NCBI GenBank assembly: GCA_049516395.1
Contig: JBEKTD010000003.1
Coordinates: 186,001 to 250,000, forward strand
DNA: 64,000 nt
Direction of reading: 5' to 3'
DNA from: Fen-1362 sp049516395
GTDB taxonomy: Bacteria; Planctomycetota; Phycisphaerae; Sedimentisphaerales; Anaerobacaceae
The notes under the pieces are model-generated. The model was given only the letters and a program-made list of their open reading frames with translations, searched no databases and had not been told where the DNA came from. Numbering within the stretch: the stretch's first letter is position 1; each line of letters begins with the position of its first letter. Shown piece by piece: positions 1 through 7,641 of the stretch. The position numbers and the translations under genes are program-made.

Positions 1-822
1 GTAGAGAGAGCGATTGAGGCGATTGAGGCAGGTGCGGCGAAGATTCGACTCAACCCGGGTAATATAAAGAATCGCGGCGACATACTGAGGATTATCGACG
101 CGGCGAAGATGCACAAGGTCGCGATTCGCATCGGCGTCAACGAGGCGAGCATTCGAGACCTTCGCAAACCCGATGTTGTTTCGGGCGGGCGGGTCGCGCT
201 GATGCTGAAGGAAATGAAGGGTTACGTTCGGCTGTTTGAGAATCGCGGCTTTGGCCAAATCGTTCTGAGTGCCAAAAGCAGCGACGCGGTGCGCACAATC
301 GAAATAAACAGGCGGATATCTGAGACATTCGATTACCCGATTCACCTGGGTTTGACGCACGCGGGTCTGCCTGAGGACGCGTGTGTGCCGTCGGCGGTAA
401 CTCTGGGGGTGTTGCTGGCAGAAGGGATAGGGGACACAATACGGGTGAGCGCGGCGGGAGACCCGGTTATCGAGACGGGAATTGCCAGGCAGATTTTGAT
501 TTCGCTGGGGCTGTACCCTGCGCCTAAATTGCAGTTGATAGTATGCCCGACGTGCGCGAGGACCGAGATTGATATAGCAGGGCTTGCGCGCAAGGTGAAA
601 AAAGCGGTGAGCGGTATCGATAAACCCTTCGGCTTCGCTCAGGGCAGGCCGGCGCGAATTGCGGTAATGGGGTGTATTGTGAACGGGCCAGGGGAGGCGG
701 CGGACGCGGATTTGGCGGTATGCGCGGCTAAAAACAAGGCGTTCATTTACCGCAAAGGGAAGAAAATAGCGACCGTCACAGAAAACCAGATTGTACCGAC
801 GTTGATGAAATTGTTGAAATAA
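1..822 (+). CDS. ispG: 4-hydroxy-3-methylbut-2-enyl diphosphate synthase (C-terminal part)
   Basis: The frame is open from base 1, so the gene begins before the window; 273 residues are visible. IspG reduces 2-C-methyl-D-erythritol 2,4-cyclodiphosphate in the MEP isoprenoid pathway, using a [4Fe-4S] cluster. The barrel end shows RLNPGN near residue 20. The iron-sulfur domain has CPTC (Cys182 and Cys185 of the visible part) and GCIVNGPGE (Cys225), the three expected cluster ligands. Just before the third cysteine there is an extra in-frame stretch reading FGFAQGR, which family members such as the B. subtilis protein lack as I recall them; it matches a dispersed repeat (see 625-649). It ends at a strong hairpin shared with the convergent gene. 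Confidence 0.95.
   Translation, partial: VERAIEAIEAGAAKIRLNPGNIKNRGDILRIIDAAKMHKVAIRIGVNEASIRDLRKPDVVSGGRVALMLKEMKGYVRLFENRGFGQIVLSAKSSDAVRTIEINRRISETFDYPIHLGLTHAGLPEDACVPSAVTLGVLLAEGIGDTIRVSAAGDPVIETGIARQILISLGLYPAPKLQLIVCPTCARTEIDIAGLARKVKKAVSGIDKPFGFAQGRPARIAVMGCIVNGPGEAADADLAVCAAKNKAFIYRKGKKIATVTENQIVPTLMKLLK
625..649 (+). repeat. FAQGR-type dispersed repeat inside ispG
   Basis: Bases 625-649 read as a short unit coding for PFGFAQGRP. From general knowledge, near-identical units (CCTTCG...CGCTCAGG) recur as intergenic repeats in many bacterial genomes. Here the unit lies in frame in the linker before the third iron-sulfur cysteine of IspG, so the reading frame is kept. Its identity as a mobile repeat is inferred from resemblance; no second full copy is in the window. 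Confidence 0.55.
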
Positions 823-824
823 AA

Positions 825-848
825 AACCCCCGGGCAGGCCCGGGGGTT
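825..848. terminator. Bidirectional intrinsic terminator
   Basis: An 11-base-pair perfect stem (AACCCCCGGGC, two-base loop, GCCCGGGGGTT) separates the convergent ispG and PIN-TRAM genes. Read on the minus strand it is followed by TTTTTTATTT, a good U tract; on the plus strand the tail is poor, so it should work best for the minus-strand gene. Confidence 0.85.
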
Positions 849-880
849 AAACAGCAAATCCGAATCACATCTTTTGTTTT

Positions 881-1924
881 TTATTGACCCGTGAAGTTTT
901 CGAATTTTCCGAAAATCATTTTGCCTGCGGAGGTCTGCAATGCGCTTGTAACTGCGATGATGATATCTTTGCCTATTTTGCCGCGTGCATCTTCGACAAC
1001 TACCATAGTCCCATCGTCGAGATAGCCGACGCCCTGTTGCGGCTCTTCGCCTGGCTTGATGATGCGGACCTTCATATTTTCACCGGGCAGGGCGATGGTT
1101 TTGAGTGAGTTGGCGAGGTCGTTGATGTTGAGGACGTCAACATCGCGAACAGCAGCGACTTTGCTGAGGTTATAATCGGTGGTTACAAGGCGTCCGCCGC
1201 AATTTTTGGTGAAGGGGATGAGTTTCTGGTCAACACCCTTTAAGCTTTCTTCATCCGGGACAGCGGTATCATCGATGGTTAGGTCGATGTAGGAGCTCGT
1301 CTGCATTTCCTTGAGGATATCGAGGCCTCGTCTGCCGCGGTTTCGTTTGAGCTTGTCTGCAGAGTCGGAGATGAGCTGAATTTCGTTCAGGACGAACCTG
1401 GGGACAATCAGGGGGGCGTCGAACAGCTTGCTCTTATAGAGGTCGGCGATTCGGCCGTCGATGATGGCGGAGGTGTCGAGGACGAAGGGGCGTGCGCCTT
1501 TGGTTTGCTTAGTGAACTCGACGTATGGAATCACGAAGCGGACGTCGTCTTTTGTGCGTATGACGATGGTGATAATAAGAAAGCAGATACATATTCCCAT
1601 CATCCACTTCAGTGCGCTGGTTACCGTTGCCGTAAGCCCGATGCGATAAATATCAACAACCATATCGAGTACCTGCGCCAGCGCCCAGCTTACGACTATA
1701 CCGACGAGAAGCCCGAAGAAAACGCCTGCCAGTGAGGCCAGGGATTTTTTTGGCGTCAGGATGTCGATAACAAACGTTATAATCACCATTGCCAGGCCGG
1801 TCCAGAGCAGGGCGTAAAAATCCAGCCGGCCTTTTTCCGAGGTAATCTCCTGCCCCGTCAGGTTCACAAGAAAAACCGCGATGATAATGACCACAAAAAA
1901 CACTCTTAAAAATAATAGTAACAT
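881..1924 (-). CDS. PIN-TRAM domain membrane protein (YacL family)
   Basis: The protein has 347 residues. About four hydrophobic segments fill the first 115 residues. A PIN nuclease domain follows, starting at FVLDTSAIIDGRI with the acidic active-site residues, and a C-terminal TRAM-like domain (GVGYLDDGTMVVV) is expected to bind RNA. This order is that of the YacL/PIN-TRAM family found in many Gram-positive and other bacteria; its RNA substrate is not known to me. The start is ATG at 1924, because GGAGGT lies seven bases upstream; the in-frame TTG at 1939 would place the start inside that binding site. It is transcribed alone, converging on ispG. Confidence 0.85.
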   Translation of the reverse strand: MLLLFLRVFFVVIIIAVFLVNLTGQEITSEKGRLDFYALLWTGLAMVIITFVIDILTPKKSLASLAGVFFGLLVGIVVSWALAQVLDMVVDIYRIGLTATVTSALKWMMGICICFLIITIVIRTKDDVRFVIPYVEFTKQTKGARPFVLDTSAIIDGRIADLYKSKLFDAPLIVPRFVLNEIQLISDSADKLKRNRGRRGLDILKEMQTSSYIDLTIDDTAVPDEESLKGVDQKLIPFTKNCGGRLVTTDYNLSKVAAVRDVDVLNINDLANSLKTIALPGENMKVRIIKPGEEPQQGVGYLDDGTMVVVEDARGKIGKDIIIAVTSALQTSAGKMIFGKFENFTGQ

Positions 1925-2010
1925 ACCAGTGACCTCCAAGATTTATAATATATTTTTTATATTAGAAAATGCTGTTTGGCTTCGCCGGGTATTTTCCCGC
2001 CGGTGGCATC

Positions 2011-2038
2011 ATCCTAATCATCGACCATATATTGTCAA
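2011..2038 (-). promoter_or_regulatory. Candidate sigma-70 promoter for the PIN-TRAM gene
   Basis: On the minus strand TTGACA (2038-2033) and TAGGAT (2016-2011) are separated by 16 bases. They lie about 90 bases upstream of the ATG at 1924, with no gene between. Confidence 0.4.
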
Positions 2039-2095
2039 CATCAAAAGTTATTGTCCGGCGCTGAAGCATAAACCACATTACATCGATATCGTCCA

Positions 2096-2124
2096 TAAAA
2101 AGGAAAGTGAAATTTATTTTCACT
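2096..2124 (-). terminator. Intrinsic terminator after the ftsW-murG group
   Basis: On the minus strand AGTGAAA, a five-base loop and TTTCACT are followed by TTCCTTTTT. The stem overlaps the stop codon of the last gene (TGA at 2122-2120). The stem is A+T-rich, so efficiency is uncertain. Confidence 0.5.
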
Positions 2125-2617
2125 CCCTGGTTCTCATAATAATCTTCGTGCCGTAGGAAATTTCGCGTTTCAGGTCTTCGGCCGAGAGTCCCCTGGCCAG
2201 GCGTACTGCATCTGAGGGACCTTTGATTATGAAGATTATATTGTTGTTTTTTCTTTCCCAGTCAGCGTTGTATGCGCTGAGGTAAGTAAAGCTGTCGAAT
2301 GTGTTTTTGCTGATAACGGCGTAGTTGCCCAATGGCAGGTAGGTTGGGAAAGACGGGACCCCTATACGGCCTTTGTCGGGGCAGAACCAATATCCTTCGC
2401 GGCGACCTGATTTAGTATCGGTAAGGACAAGCAGGTATTCGCCCTTTTTAAGCGAGTACACTTTGGCTGAAATCAGCGGTTTATCGGGGACATTAACATA
2501 GTAAGGCGACAGGGTGACGAGGGTGGGGTTGTGTCCCCAGATAAACAGGGAAAGCCAGGACACCAGAAAGAAGAAAATGAAGCCCGCGACCAGGATTATT
2601 ATTTTTCCCAGTTTCAT
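2120..2617 (-). CDS. Hypothetical membrane-anchored protein
   Basis: I do not recognise this 165-residue protein. Residues 5-28 form one strong hydrophobic segment (IIILVAGFIFFFLVSWLSLF), so it is probably an inner-membrane protein with its C-terminal 135 residues outside the cytoplasm. The soluble part is rich in Tyr, Gly and Lys and has no clear motif. It lies 29 bases after murG on the same strand and ends at a terminator, so it is probably the third gene of the ftsW-murG transcript and may serve the cell envelope. No good ribosome binding site precedes the ATG. Confidence 0.6.
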   Translation of the reverse strand: MKLGKIIILVAGFIFFFLVSWLSLFIWGHNPTLVTLSPYYVNVPDKPLISAKVYSLKKGEYLLVLTDTKSGRREGYWFCPDKGRIGVPSFPTYLPLGNYAVISKNTFDSFTYLSAYNADWERKNNNIIFIIKGPSDAVRLARGLSAEDLKREISYGTKIIMRTRE

Positions 2618-2646
2618 TTTTATGCCGTTATATTTCTTGTTAAATT

Positions 2647-3753
2647 TTATCTGCCAAGAACCGCTTCGGCAATTATTTTAGCGGCGTTTTTTCGGGCGAC
2701 GGCTTTGCAGGCGTCTTTCATCTGCCGACGTGCAGTTTCGTCTTTCAGCAGCGGCTCAAGCTCCTCCCAGAGCCATTCGCACCTGTCTTTGTCGTCGCCG
2801 ACGTCATCGACGATAACCGCGGCTCCTGCTTCGACGAGTTTGCCGGCGTTGAGGTACTGGTGCAGGTCGTTATGATAGGGATATGGCATACAAATACTCG
2901 GCGTTGCCGCGGCGGCGTATTCGGCGACGCTGACTGCGCCGCTTCTGCCTATTACAATGTCGGCGGCGGCGAGCAGGTTCGGCATATCGTCATAGTAATC
3001 GACGACTTTATTTCTTATGGGGGCGTTGGCGTAGCCGGCGCTGACCTGGTCGAAGTTTGCCCTGCCTGTTAAATGCACTATTTGCCAGTTGTCGGCATAA
3101 TTCGATAATTTTTCCAGCAGCGAGCAAATTGTTCTGTTAATGTTCTGCGAGCCGGTTGAGGCGCCTGTTATGAGGAGGATTTTTTTGCTGTAGTCGAGGC
3201 CGAGGGCGTCTTTTGCTTTTTGCGGATTCGGGTTGTTGAAGCTGCTTCGCAGTGGGCAGCCGGTGACGGTTACTTTTGTTTTTTGCTTTCCGAAGTATTC
3301 GGCTGTTTCCTCGAACTGGACAAAGATGCGTTGTACCCATCGCCCGATGAGTTTATTGGCTTTGCCTGGGATGATATCGACGTTAAGCAGGAAGAGTGGA
3401 GTTTTTGATTTGTAGGCCGCGCGGCAGACGGGCGCGGCGACGAATCCGCCTACGCCTACTACTACCGGATTTTCGCTTTTGGTTATCATTTCGGCTGCGA
3501 TTTTTTGACTTGCCAGGAACATTTTGCAGAAATTTAAAAACCTGTCCGGCCTGATTGAAAGGCCGACTGCGGGCAGGGCGGTGTATTCGAAGGCGGTTTT
3601 TGACAGGACGTGTTTATCGATATCCCTGCTGCTGATGAAAAAATGGATTTTTGCGGTTGGGTCAAGCTCGGCAATTTTCTCCGCTATCGCCAGCGCGGGG
3701 TAAATATGTCCGCCTGTTCCTCCGCCCGCGAAGAAGATGCTTTTGCCTGCCAT
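2647..3753 (-). CDS. murG: UDP-GlcNAc:undecaprenyl-PP-MurNAc-pentapeptide GlcNAc transferase
   Basis: MurG converts lipid I to lipid II at the inner face of the cytoplasmic membrane. It is a 368-residue GT-B glycosyltransferase. The N-terminal loop GGGTGGHIYPALA (about residues 9-21) binds the lipid-linked acceptor side; GASTGSQNIN opens the C-terminal domain; the segment ADIVIGRSGAVSVAEYAAA, followed by PYPYHNDLHQ, is the UDP-GlcNAc pocket. The start is ATG at 3753, with GGGAGG seven bases upstream, and overlaps the ftsW stop by one base (TAATG), implying translational coupling. Its presence with ftsW indicates a peptidoglycan-making organism. Confidence 0.95.
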   Translation of the reverse strand: MAGKSIFFAGGGTGGHIYPALAIAEKIAELDPTAKIHFFISSRDIDKHVLSKTAFEYTALPAVGLSIRPDRFLNFCKMFLASQKIAAEMITKSENPVVVGVGGFVAAPVCRAAYKSKTPLFLLNVDIIPGKANKLIGRWVQRIFVQFEETAEYFGKQKTKVTVTGCPLRSSFNNPNPQKAKDALGLDYSKKILLITGASTGSQNINRTICSLLEKLSNYADNWQIVHLTGRANFDQVSAGYANAPIRNKVVDYYDDMPNLLAAADIVIGRSGAVSVAEYAAAATPSICMPYPYHNDLHQYLNAGKLVEAGAAVIVDDVGDDKDRCEWLWEELEPLLKDETARRQMKDACKAVARKNAAKIIAEAVLGR

Positions 3754-4937
3754 TATGCGTCCTCCCTGAGCTGTGTTTTTTCGCATTGAGAGGCGATATT
3801 CAAAAGTACGCCGACGGCGGCGGCGGACAGGAGCATACTTGTTCCGCCCGCGCTAACGAAGGGCAGCGGGAGGCCTTTTGTGGGCAGGACGACGGTAACG
3901 ACACCAATATTCAGTGCTGCCTGAAAGCCGATAGCCAGAACGATGCTTGTCGCGATCAGTTTGCCAAAGGGTTCTTTGCAGCGATTTATTACCATAACTC
4001 CCAAAATTATAAGTATGATGAAAAGCGCGATGACTGTTAAGGTGCCGACCAGTCCCATTTCTTCGGCGATAATCGAGAAGATAAAGTCGGTAGTGTCTTC
4101 GGGCAAATGGCCATATTTGCAGACGCCCATACCGAGTCCTTTGCCGAAAAATCCGCCTGAGCCGATAGCGATGAGCGACTGGCTCGCCTGATAATTCGAT
4201 GAGCCGGTCAACTGGTCGGGGTGCAAAAAGGCGAAGATTCGCATCCTGCGGGTGGGCGAGGCGAGTATCGCAGCGGCAAAACCAATCGCGGCGACGGGCA
4301 GTGGGGCGACCAGATAACGCCAGTTCGCTCCGCCTATCAATAATATGAAAAAGGCGAGCATTGCAATCAGGGCTGCTGAGCCGAAGTCCTCGATGATGAT
4401 AAGTCCTACTACCAGGCCGAGTACGATACAAACGGGCAAAAGGCCTCGTTTGAAGAACGCAAGTCGGTCGCCGTATTTGATGCAGAAGGCCGAGAGCGAG
4501 AAAATTACCGCCCATTTTGCCAGTTCCGATGGCTGAAAACTGATTGTGGCAGGGCCAAGGGGGATTCTTAGCCAGCGTCTGGCCTGGTTGATTTGCGAGC
4601 CGATATGGGGTATGAGCACTAACACCAGTAGAATTACGCTGATGCCGAATAAATAGGTAATTGGTGAACGCCACAGGCCCTTATCGAGATTGAATCGCCG
4701 GTAATCGATACGCGACACAAGTAGCATTACCGCGACGGCTGAGGGGAAAAACAGGGCTTTTCGCATGTTGGCGGATTGATAGAAATGTGACAGATTGACG
4801 CCTTTGGAGACCTCGACGCCCGCGGAAAAGACAAATACCGTGCCTATTGCCATAAGGATAATGACGACCATGCCTATTCGCCAGCCGAGATTTTCTTTAT
4901 AATCCAGCTCGACCAGTGTTGTTGCTGTTTCTGCCAT
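3753..4937 (-). CDS. ftsW: SEDS-family peptidoglycan polymerase (cell division, FtsW-like)
   Basis: The protein has 394 residues and about ten hydrophobic segments, the usual SEDS size. SEDS proteins polymerise lipid II into glycan strands with a partner class B penicillin-binding protein. Visible motifs include the PLGPATISFQPSELAKW segment, an acidic loop with KYGHLPEDTTDFIFSIIAEEMG, and GLPLPFVSAGGTSML near the C terminus. The direct link to murG favours FtsW over the elongation homologue RodA. The ATG has only a weak binding site. The rest of the usual division/cell-wall gene cluster is absent here. Confidence 0.9.
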   Translation of the reverse strand: MAETATTLVELDYKENLGWRIGMVVIILMAIGTVFVFSAGVEVSKGVNLSHFYQSANMRKALFFPSAVAVMLLVSRIDYRRFNLDKGLWRSPITYLFGISVILLVLVLIPHIGSQINQARRWLRIPLGPATISFQPSELAKWAVIFSLSAFCIKYGDRLAFFKRGLLPVCIVLGLVVGLIIIEDFGSAALIAMLAFFILLIGGANWRYLVAPLPVAAIGFAAAILASPTRRMRIFAFLHPDQLTGSSNYQASQSLIAIGSGGFFGKGLGMGVCKYGHLPEDTTDFIFSIIAEEMGLVGTLTVIALFIILIILGVMVINRCKEPFGKLIATSIVLAIGFQAALNIGVVTVVLPTKGLPLPFVSAGGTSMLLSAAAVGVLLNIASQCEKTQLREDA

Positions 4938-5095
4938 CGTTTTTAGCCACAGATTCCACAGATTTCACTGAAATTTTTTCTTTTTAACTTTTGCTTTTTT
5001 ATATGCTTCTTCTATTGTCGGCTTGCCTGCCCGAATCGCACCAAAAAATCGCTTCCGCTTTGAATCCCCGGCTTTTTACCCGCCTTCGCAGAAAG

Positions 5096-5115
5096 CCACG
5101 GGTGTAAACCCGTGG
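5096..5115. repeat. Perfect palindromic repeat
   Basis: CCACGGGT, a four-base loop GTAA, and ACCCGTGG form an eight-base-pair hairpin. It sits in gene-free sequence and resembles extragenic palindromes that occur in many copies in other genomes. No U tract follows on either strand, so it is not an intrinsic terminator. Confidence 0.6.
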
Positions 5116-5162
5116 ATGAATGCGAAAAGGGTATGTTACGGCGGGTTTTACCGGAATTTCCC

Positions 5163-5196
5163 TTGACATTTTTCCCAAAACTCGATACCCTATAAT
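5163..5196 (+). promoter_or_regulatory. Possible promoter for the HAF-repeat gene
   Basis: A perfect TTGACA (5163-5168) and a perfect TATAAT (5191-5196) are present, but the spacer is 22 bases, too long for an ordinary sigma-70 promoter. The TATAAT may work with another -35 element or an activator. It lies 93 bases upstream of the ATG. Confidence 0.3.
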
Positions 5197-5288
5197 CACC
5201 CTGTGAAAAAGGGATGATGATGACTGTAGCTCAATAATGGTTGTCTGTGGGTTTTTTACGGGATACGGTAAGGGCAGGAAAAACAGTT

Positions 5289-6416
5289 ATGAGAGGAAAA
5301 AACACACTTTTTCCAGCGGCGATAATTCTATTGGTTCTGGGCAGTCCCGTTTTTGCATATCAGCAGGTTATTGACCTCGGTGCTCTCGGCGGTTATCAGT
5401 ATAGCAAAGCCACATCTATTAATGACAATGGTCAGATTGTCGGATATGCTTATAATAGTGTTGATTTGCCAAGTAACCGTCGCGCCTGTTTTTTTGATTC
5501 TTCAGGCGGAGGAGCCAATACAAACCTTGGAACACTTGGCGGCTCGCAAAGTTGCGCCTATTCAATCAACAACAACGGCAATATTGTCGGCAATGCTATT
5601 GACAGTTTAGGCTGGACCTACTACGCTTGTTCTTTTGACTCTACAGGCGGTGGAAACAATAAAAACCTGGGATACAACATCGCTTCATGCATCAACAACA
5701 AGGGGTATGTTGTAGGACAATCTGGTTCGCATGCGATTGTTTCTACTAAGCCGGAACAAACTTGGCCTATGGGTTATGACCTCGGAACGCTTGGGGGCTC
5801 AGCAAGTTATGCCTATTCAATCAATAATAGCTACCAGGTCGTCGGCTGGGCTGACTGTGTTAGTAATTACCCCAACCCGAGCCATTACCATGCTTGTCTT
5901 TTCGATGTTCCTCACGGCACGAATAATATAGACCTCGGAACTTTCGGCGGCGATTATAGCATCGCCTATTCCATCAATGATTCAGGCCTGATTGTCGGCC
6001 AGGCGGACTATTCGACCGTCTATACACCGATTTTACAATCTTATTATCATGCCTGTATTTTCGACGCCTCAGGCGGCGGGGCAAATATAGACCTCGGAAC
6101 ACTCGGCGGTTTAAAAAGTGCGGCTTTGTTTGTTAACAATGAAAATCAGGTTGTGGGATACGCTTCTGACAGTTCCGGTCAGCGAAAAGCATGCCTTTTT
6201 GATTCTACGGGCCAGGGAAATAATATAAACCTGAACGATCTAATAGACCCCTCTTCCGGCTGGATACTGGAAAGTGCTAACTGCATAAATAATAACGGAT
6301 GGATTGTAGGTTACGGAACTTATAATGGCTTAGACCAAGCTTTTCTGCTTACGCCTGAACCGACCTCCGCGATATTGTTAGTCATCGGTGCGACATTGCT
6401 GCGAAGAAAGAAATAG
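5289..6416 (+). CDS. Secreted HAF-repeat protein with PEP-CTERM-type tail
   Basis: This 375-residue protein begins with a signal peptide (basic start, LFPAAIILLVLGSPVFA). About seven repeats of 45-55 residues follow, each with a D-LGTLGG motif, then YSINNxGxIVGxA; this is the extracellular HAF repeat, probably a beta-rich array. The C terminus TPEPTSAILLVIGATLLRRKK has the Pro-Glu-Pro motif, one membrane segment and a basic end, as in PEP-CTERM proteins sorted by exosortase in Planctomycetes. The start is ATG 5289; the longer frame from TTG at 5241 would put 16 residues before the signal peptide. The ligand is unknown. Confidence 0.85.
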   Translation: MRGKNTLFPAAIILLVLGSPVFAYQQVIDLGALGGYQYSKATSINDNGQIVGYAYNSVDLPSNRRACFFDSSGGGANTNLGTLGGSQSCAYSINNNGNIVGNAIDSLGWTYYACSFDSTGGGNNKNLGYNIASCINNKGYVVGQSGSHAIVSTKPEQTWPMGYDLGTLGGSASYAYSINNSYQVVGWADCVSNYPNPSHYHACLFDVPHGTNNIDLGTFGGDYSIAYSINDSGLIVGQADYSTVYTPILQSYYHACIFDASGGGANIDLGTLGGLKSAALFVNNENQVVGYASDSSGQRKACLFDSTGQGNNINLNDLIDPSSGWILESANCINNNGWIVGYGTYNGLDQAFLLTPEPTSAILLVIGATLLRRKK

Positions 6417-6591
6417 GAATCGCAGGTATCCACCTTTATCTCCCAAACGTAGCAATATAAGAACCTCTAATGGATTTGACCTGCATTTTTAATTTGGGTT
6501 ATGAGCTCGTTGTGAGTATAATTCTTTTTTTCTCTTGCGCTTAGAGTATCTGGATAAGGGAAAAGACACTGATTTGCACTGTTGATTTTTG

Positions 6592-6678
6592 ACACGGATT
6601 AACACGGATTAACACTGTTTATAATTCCAATTCTCTGTGTCCTCTGTGTTCTCTGTGGCTAAAAAGCTCTGTGGCTAA
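6592..6678. repeat. Intergenic repeat (ACACGGATTA and CTCTGTG units)
   Basis: Bases 6592-6615 hold two ACACGGATTA units, and 6632-6678 hold CTCTGTG units in the pattern CTCTGTGTCCTCTGTG, CTCTGTGGCTAAA, CTCTGTGGCTAAA. On the minus strand they translate as HREHRGHRE, a familiar spurious-protein signature of a repeat found between genes in many bacteria. It ends four bases before the nfnA ATG. Confidence 0.7.
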
Positions 6679-6682
6679 AATT

Positions 6683-7519
6683 ATGTTTGAAATTGTAAAT
6701 AGAGGGACGCTTGGGCCGAATGTGACCCGGTATGAGATAAAGGCACCGCGAGTCGCTAAATCGCGGCTGTGCGGACAGTTTGTAATCGTACGGGCGTTCG
6801 AACATTCGGAACGCATACCTCTTACGATCGCGGACGTCAACACCAAGACAGGAACAATCACGCTGATTGTGCAGACCGTCGGCAAAAGCACGCTTGAGAT
6901 GACGACGCTGCAAAAGGGCGGATACTTCGCGGATGTTGCGGGGCCTTTGGGTCAGCCAAGTCATATCGCCAAATACGGGACAGTAGCGGTAATCGGAGGC
7001 GGGCTGGGAACGGCGGTTGTGTATCCGCAGGCGGTTGCGTTGCGGGAGGCGGGGAATAAGATAATCAGCATCATCGGTGCACGCACCAAAGAGTTAGTCA
7101 TTCTCGAACAACTGCTCGGCTCGGTGAGCGACCAGTTGATTGTCATAACCGACGATGGCTCATCGGGCAAAAAGGGACTCGTAACCGATGCACTGCGAGA
7201 ACTCGTCGAAAACCCGCAGACAAAAGTGGATGCTGTTTACTGTGCGGGACCTGTAATAATGATGAAGGCGGTGGCGGAGCTGACCCGTCCAATGAATATC
7301 CCGACTATCGTAAGTTTGAACCCGGTTATGGTTGACGGGACGGGGATGTGCGGCGGCTGCCGGGTAACAATCGACGGCAAACGCAAGTTCGCCTGCGTGG
7401 ATGGCCCCGAATTCGACGGGCACAAGGTTGATTTCAATGAGCTGATGGACAGGTTGAAAACCTACAAGGGCCACGAAAACAAAAAATACGAAGAGCATAA
7501 ATGTAAGATTCAGACGTAA
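6683..7519 (+). CDS. nfnA: NADH-dependent ferredoxin:NADP+ oxidoreductase, subunit A
   Basis: This 278-residue protein belongs to the ferredoxin-NADP reductase-like family shared by NfnA and sulfide dehydrogenase beta subunits. It has an N-terminal FAD-binding barrel, an NAD-binding fold starting at VAVIGGGLGTAVVYPQA, and a C-terminal [2Fe-2S] region with MCGGCRVTIDGKRKFAC. Beside nfnB, it is expected to couple NADH and reduced ferredoxin to NADP+ reduction by flavin-based bifurcation in the cytoplasm. I prefer ATG 6683; the alternative GTG at 6671 lies inside the dispersed repeat. No good ribosome binding site is visible. Confidence 0.85.
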   Translation: MFEIVNRGTLGPNVTRYEIKAPRVAKSRLCGQFVIVRAFEHSERIPLTIADVNTKTGTITLIVQTVGKSTLEMTTLQKGGYFADVAGPLGQPSHIAKYGTVAVIGGGLGTAVVYPQAVALREAGNKIISIIGARTKELVILEQLLGSVSDQLIVITDDGSSGKKGLVTDALRELVENPQTKVDAVYCAGPVIMMKAVAELTRPMNIPTIVSLNPVMVDGTGMCGGCRVTIDGKRKFACVDGPEFDGHKVDFNELMDRLKTYKGHENKKYEEHKCKIQT

Positions 7520-7641
7520 GATATCTATGATTTATTATTTATGAATTGTGATTTAATACACTGACAGACACAGACCTAAGAGAAGAACACGGGTTAACAG
7601 GTTGTCAGGGGAACAAGGTAATAAAGAATCGCATAATAAGA

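Larger units (their letters stand above)
4938..5288. other. Gene-free stretch with dispersed-repeat sequence
   Basis: These 351 bases separate divergent ftsW and the HAF-repeat gene. At about 4945-4970 there is a CACAG/ATTTCAC motif of the kind seen near 6592, and at 5096-5115 a perfect palindrome. The minus-strand reading (HPRVYTRGF...) looks like a translated intergenic repeat and not a gene. A promoter-like sequence for the plus-strand gene lies at 5163-5196. Confidence 0.6.

Noticed and set aside
4999..5199. 66-residue minus-strand frame (HPRVYTRGF...)
   Set aside because: It translates an intergenic palindromic repeat; such frames recur in unrelated genomes as artefacts.
6619..6891. Minus-strand frame ending SHREHRGHRELEL
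   Set aside because: It covers the CTCTGTG repeat and the antisense of nfnA.
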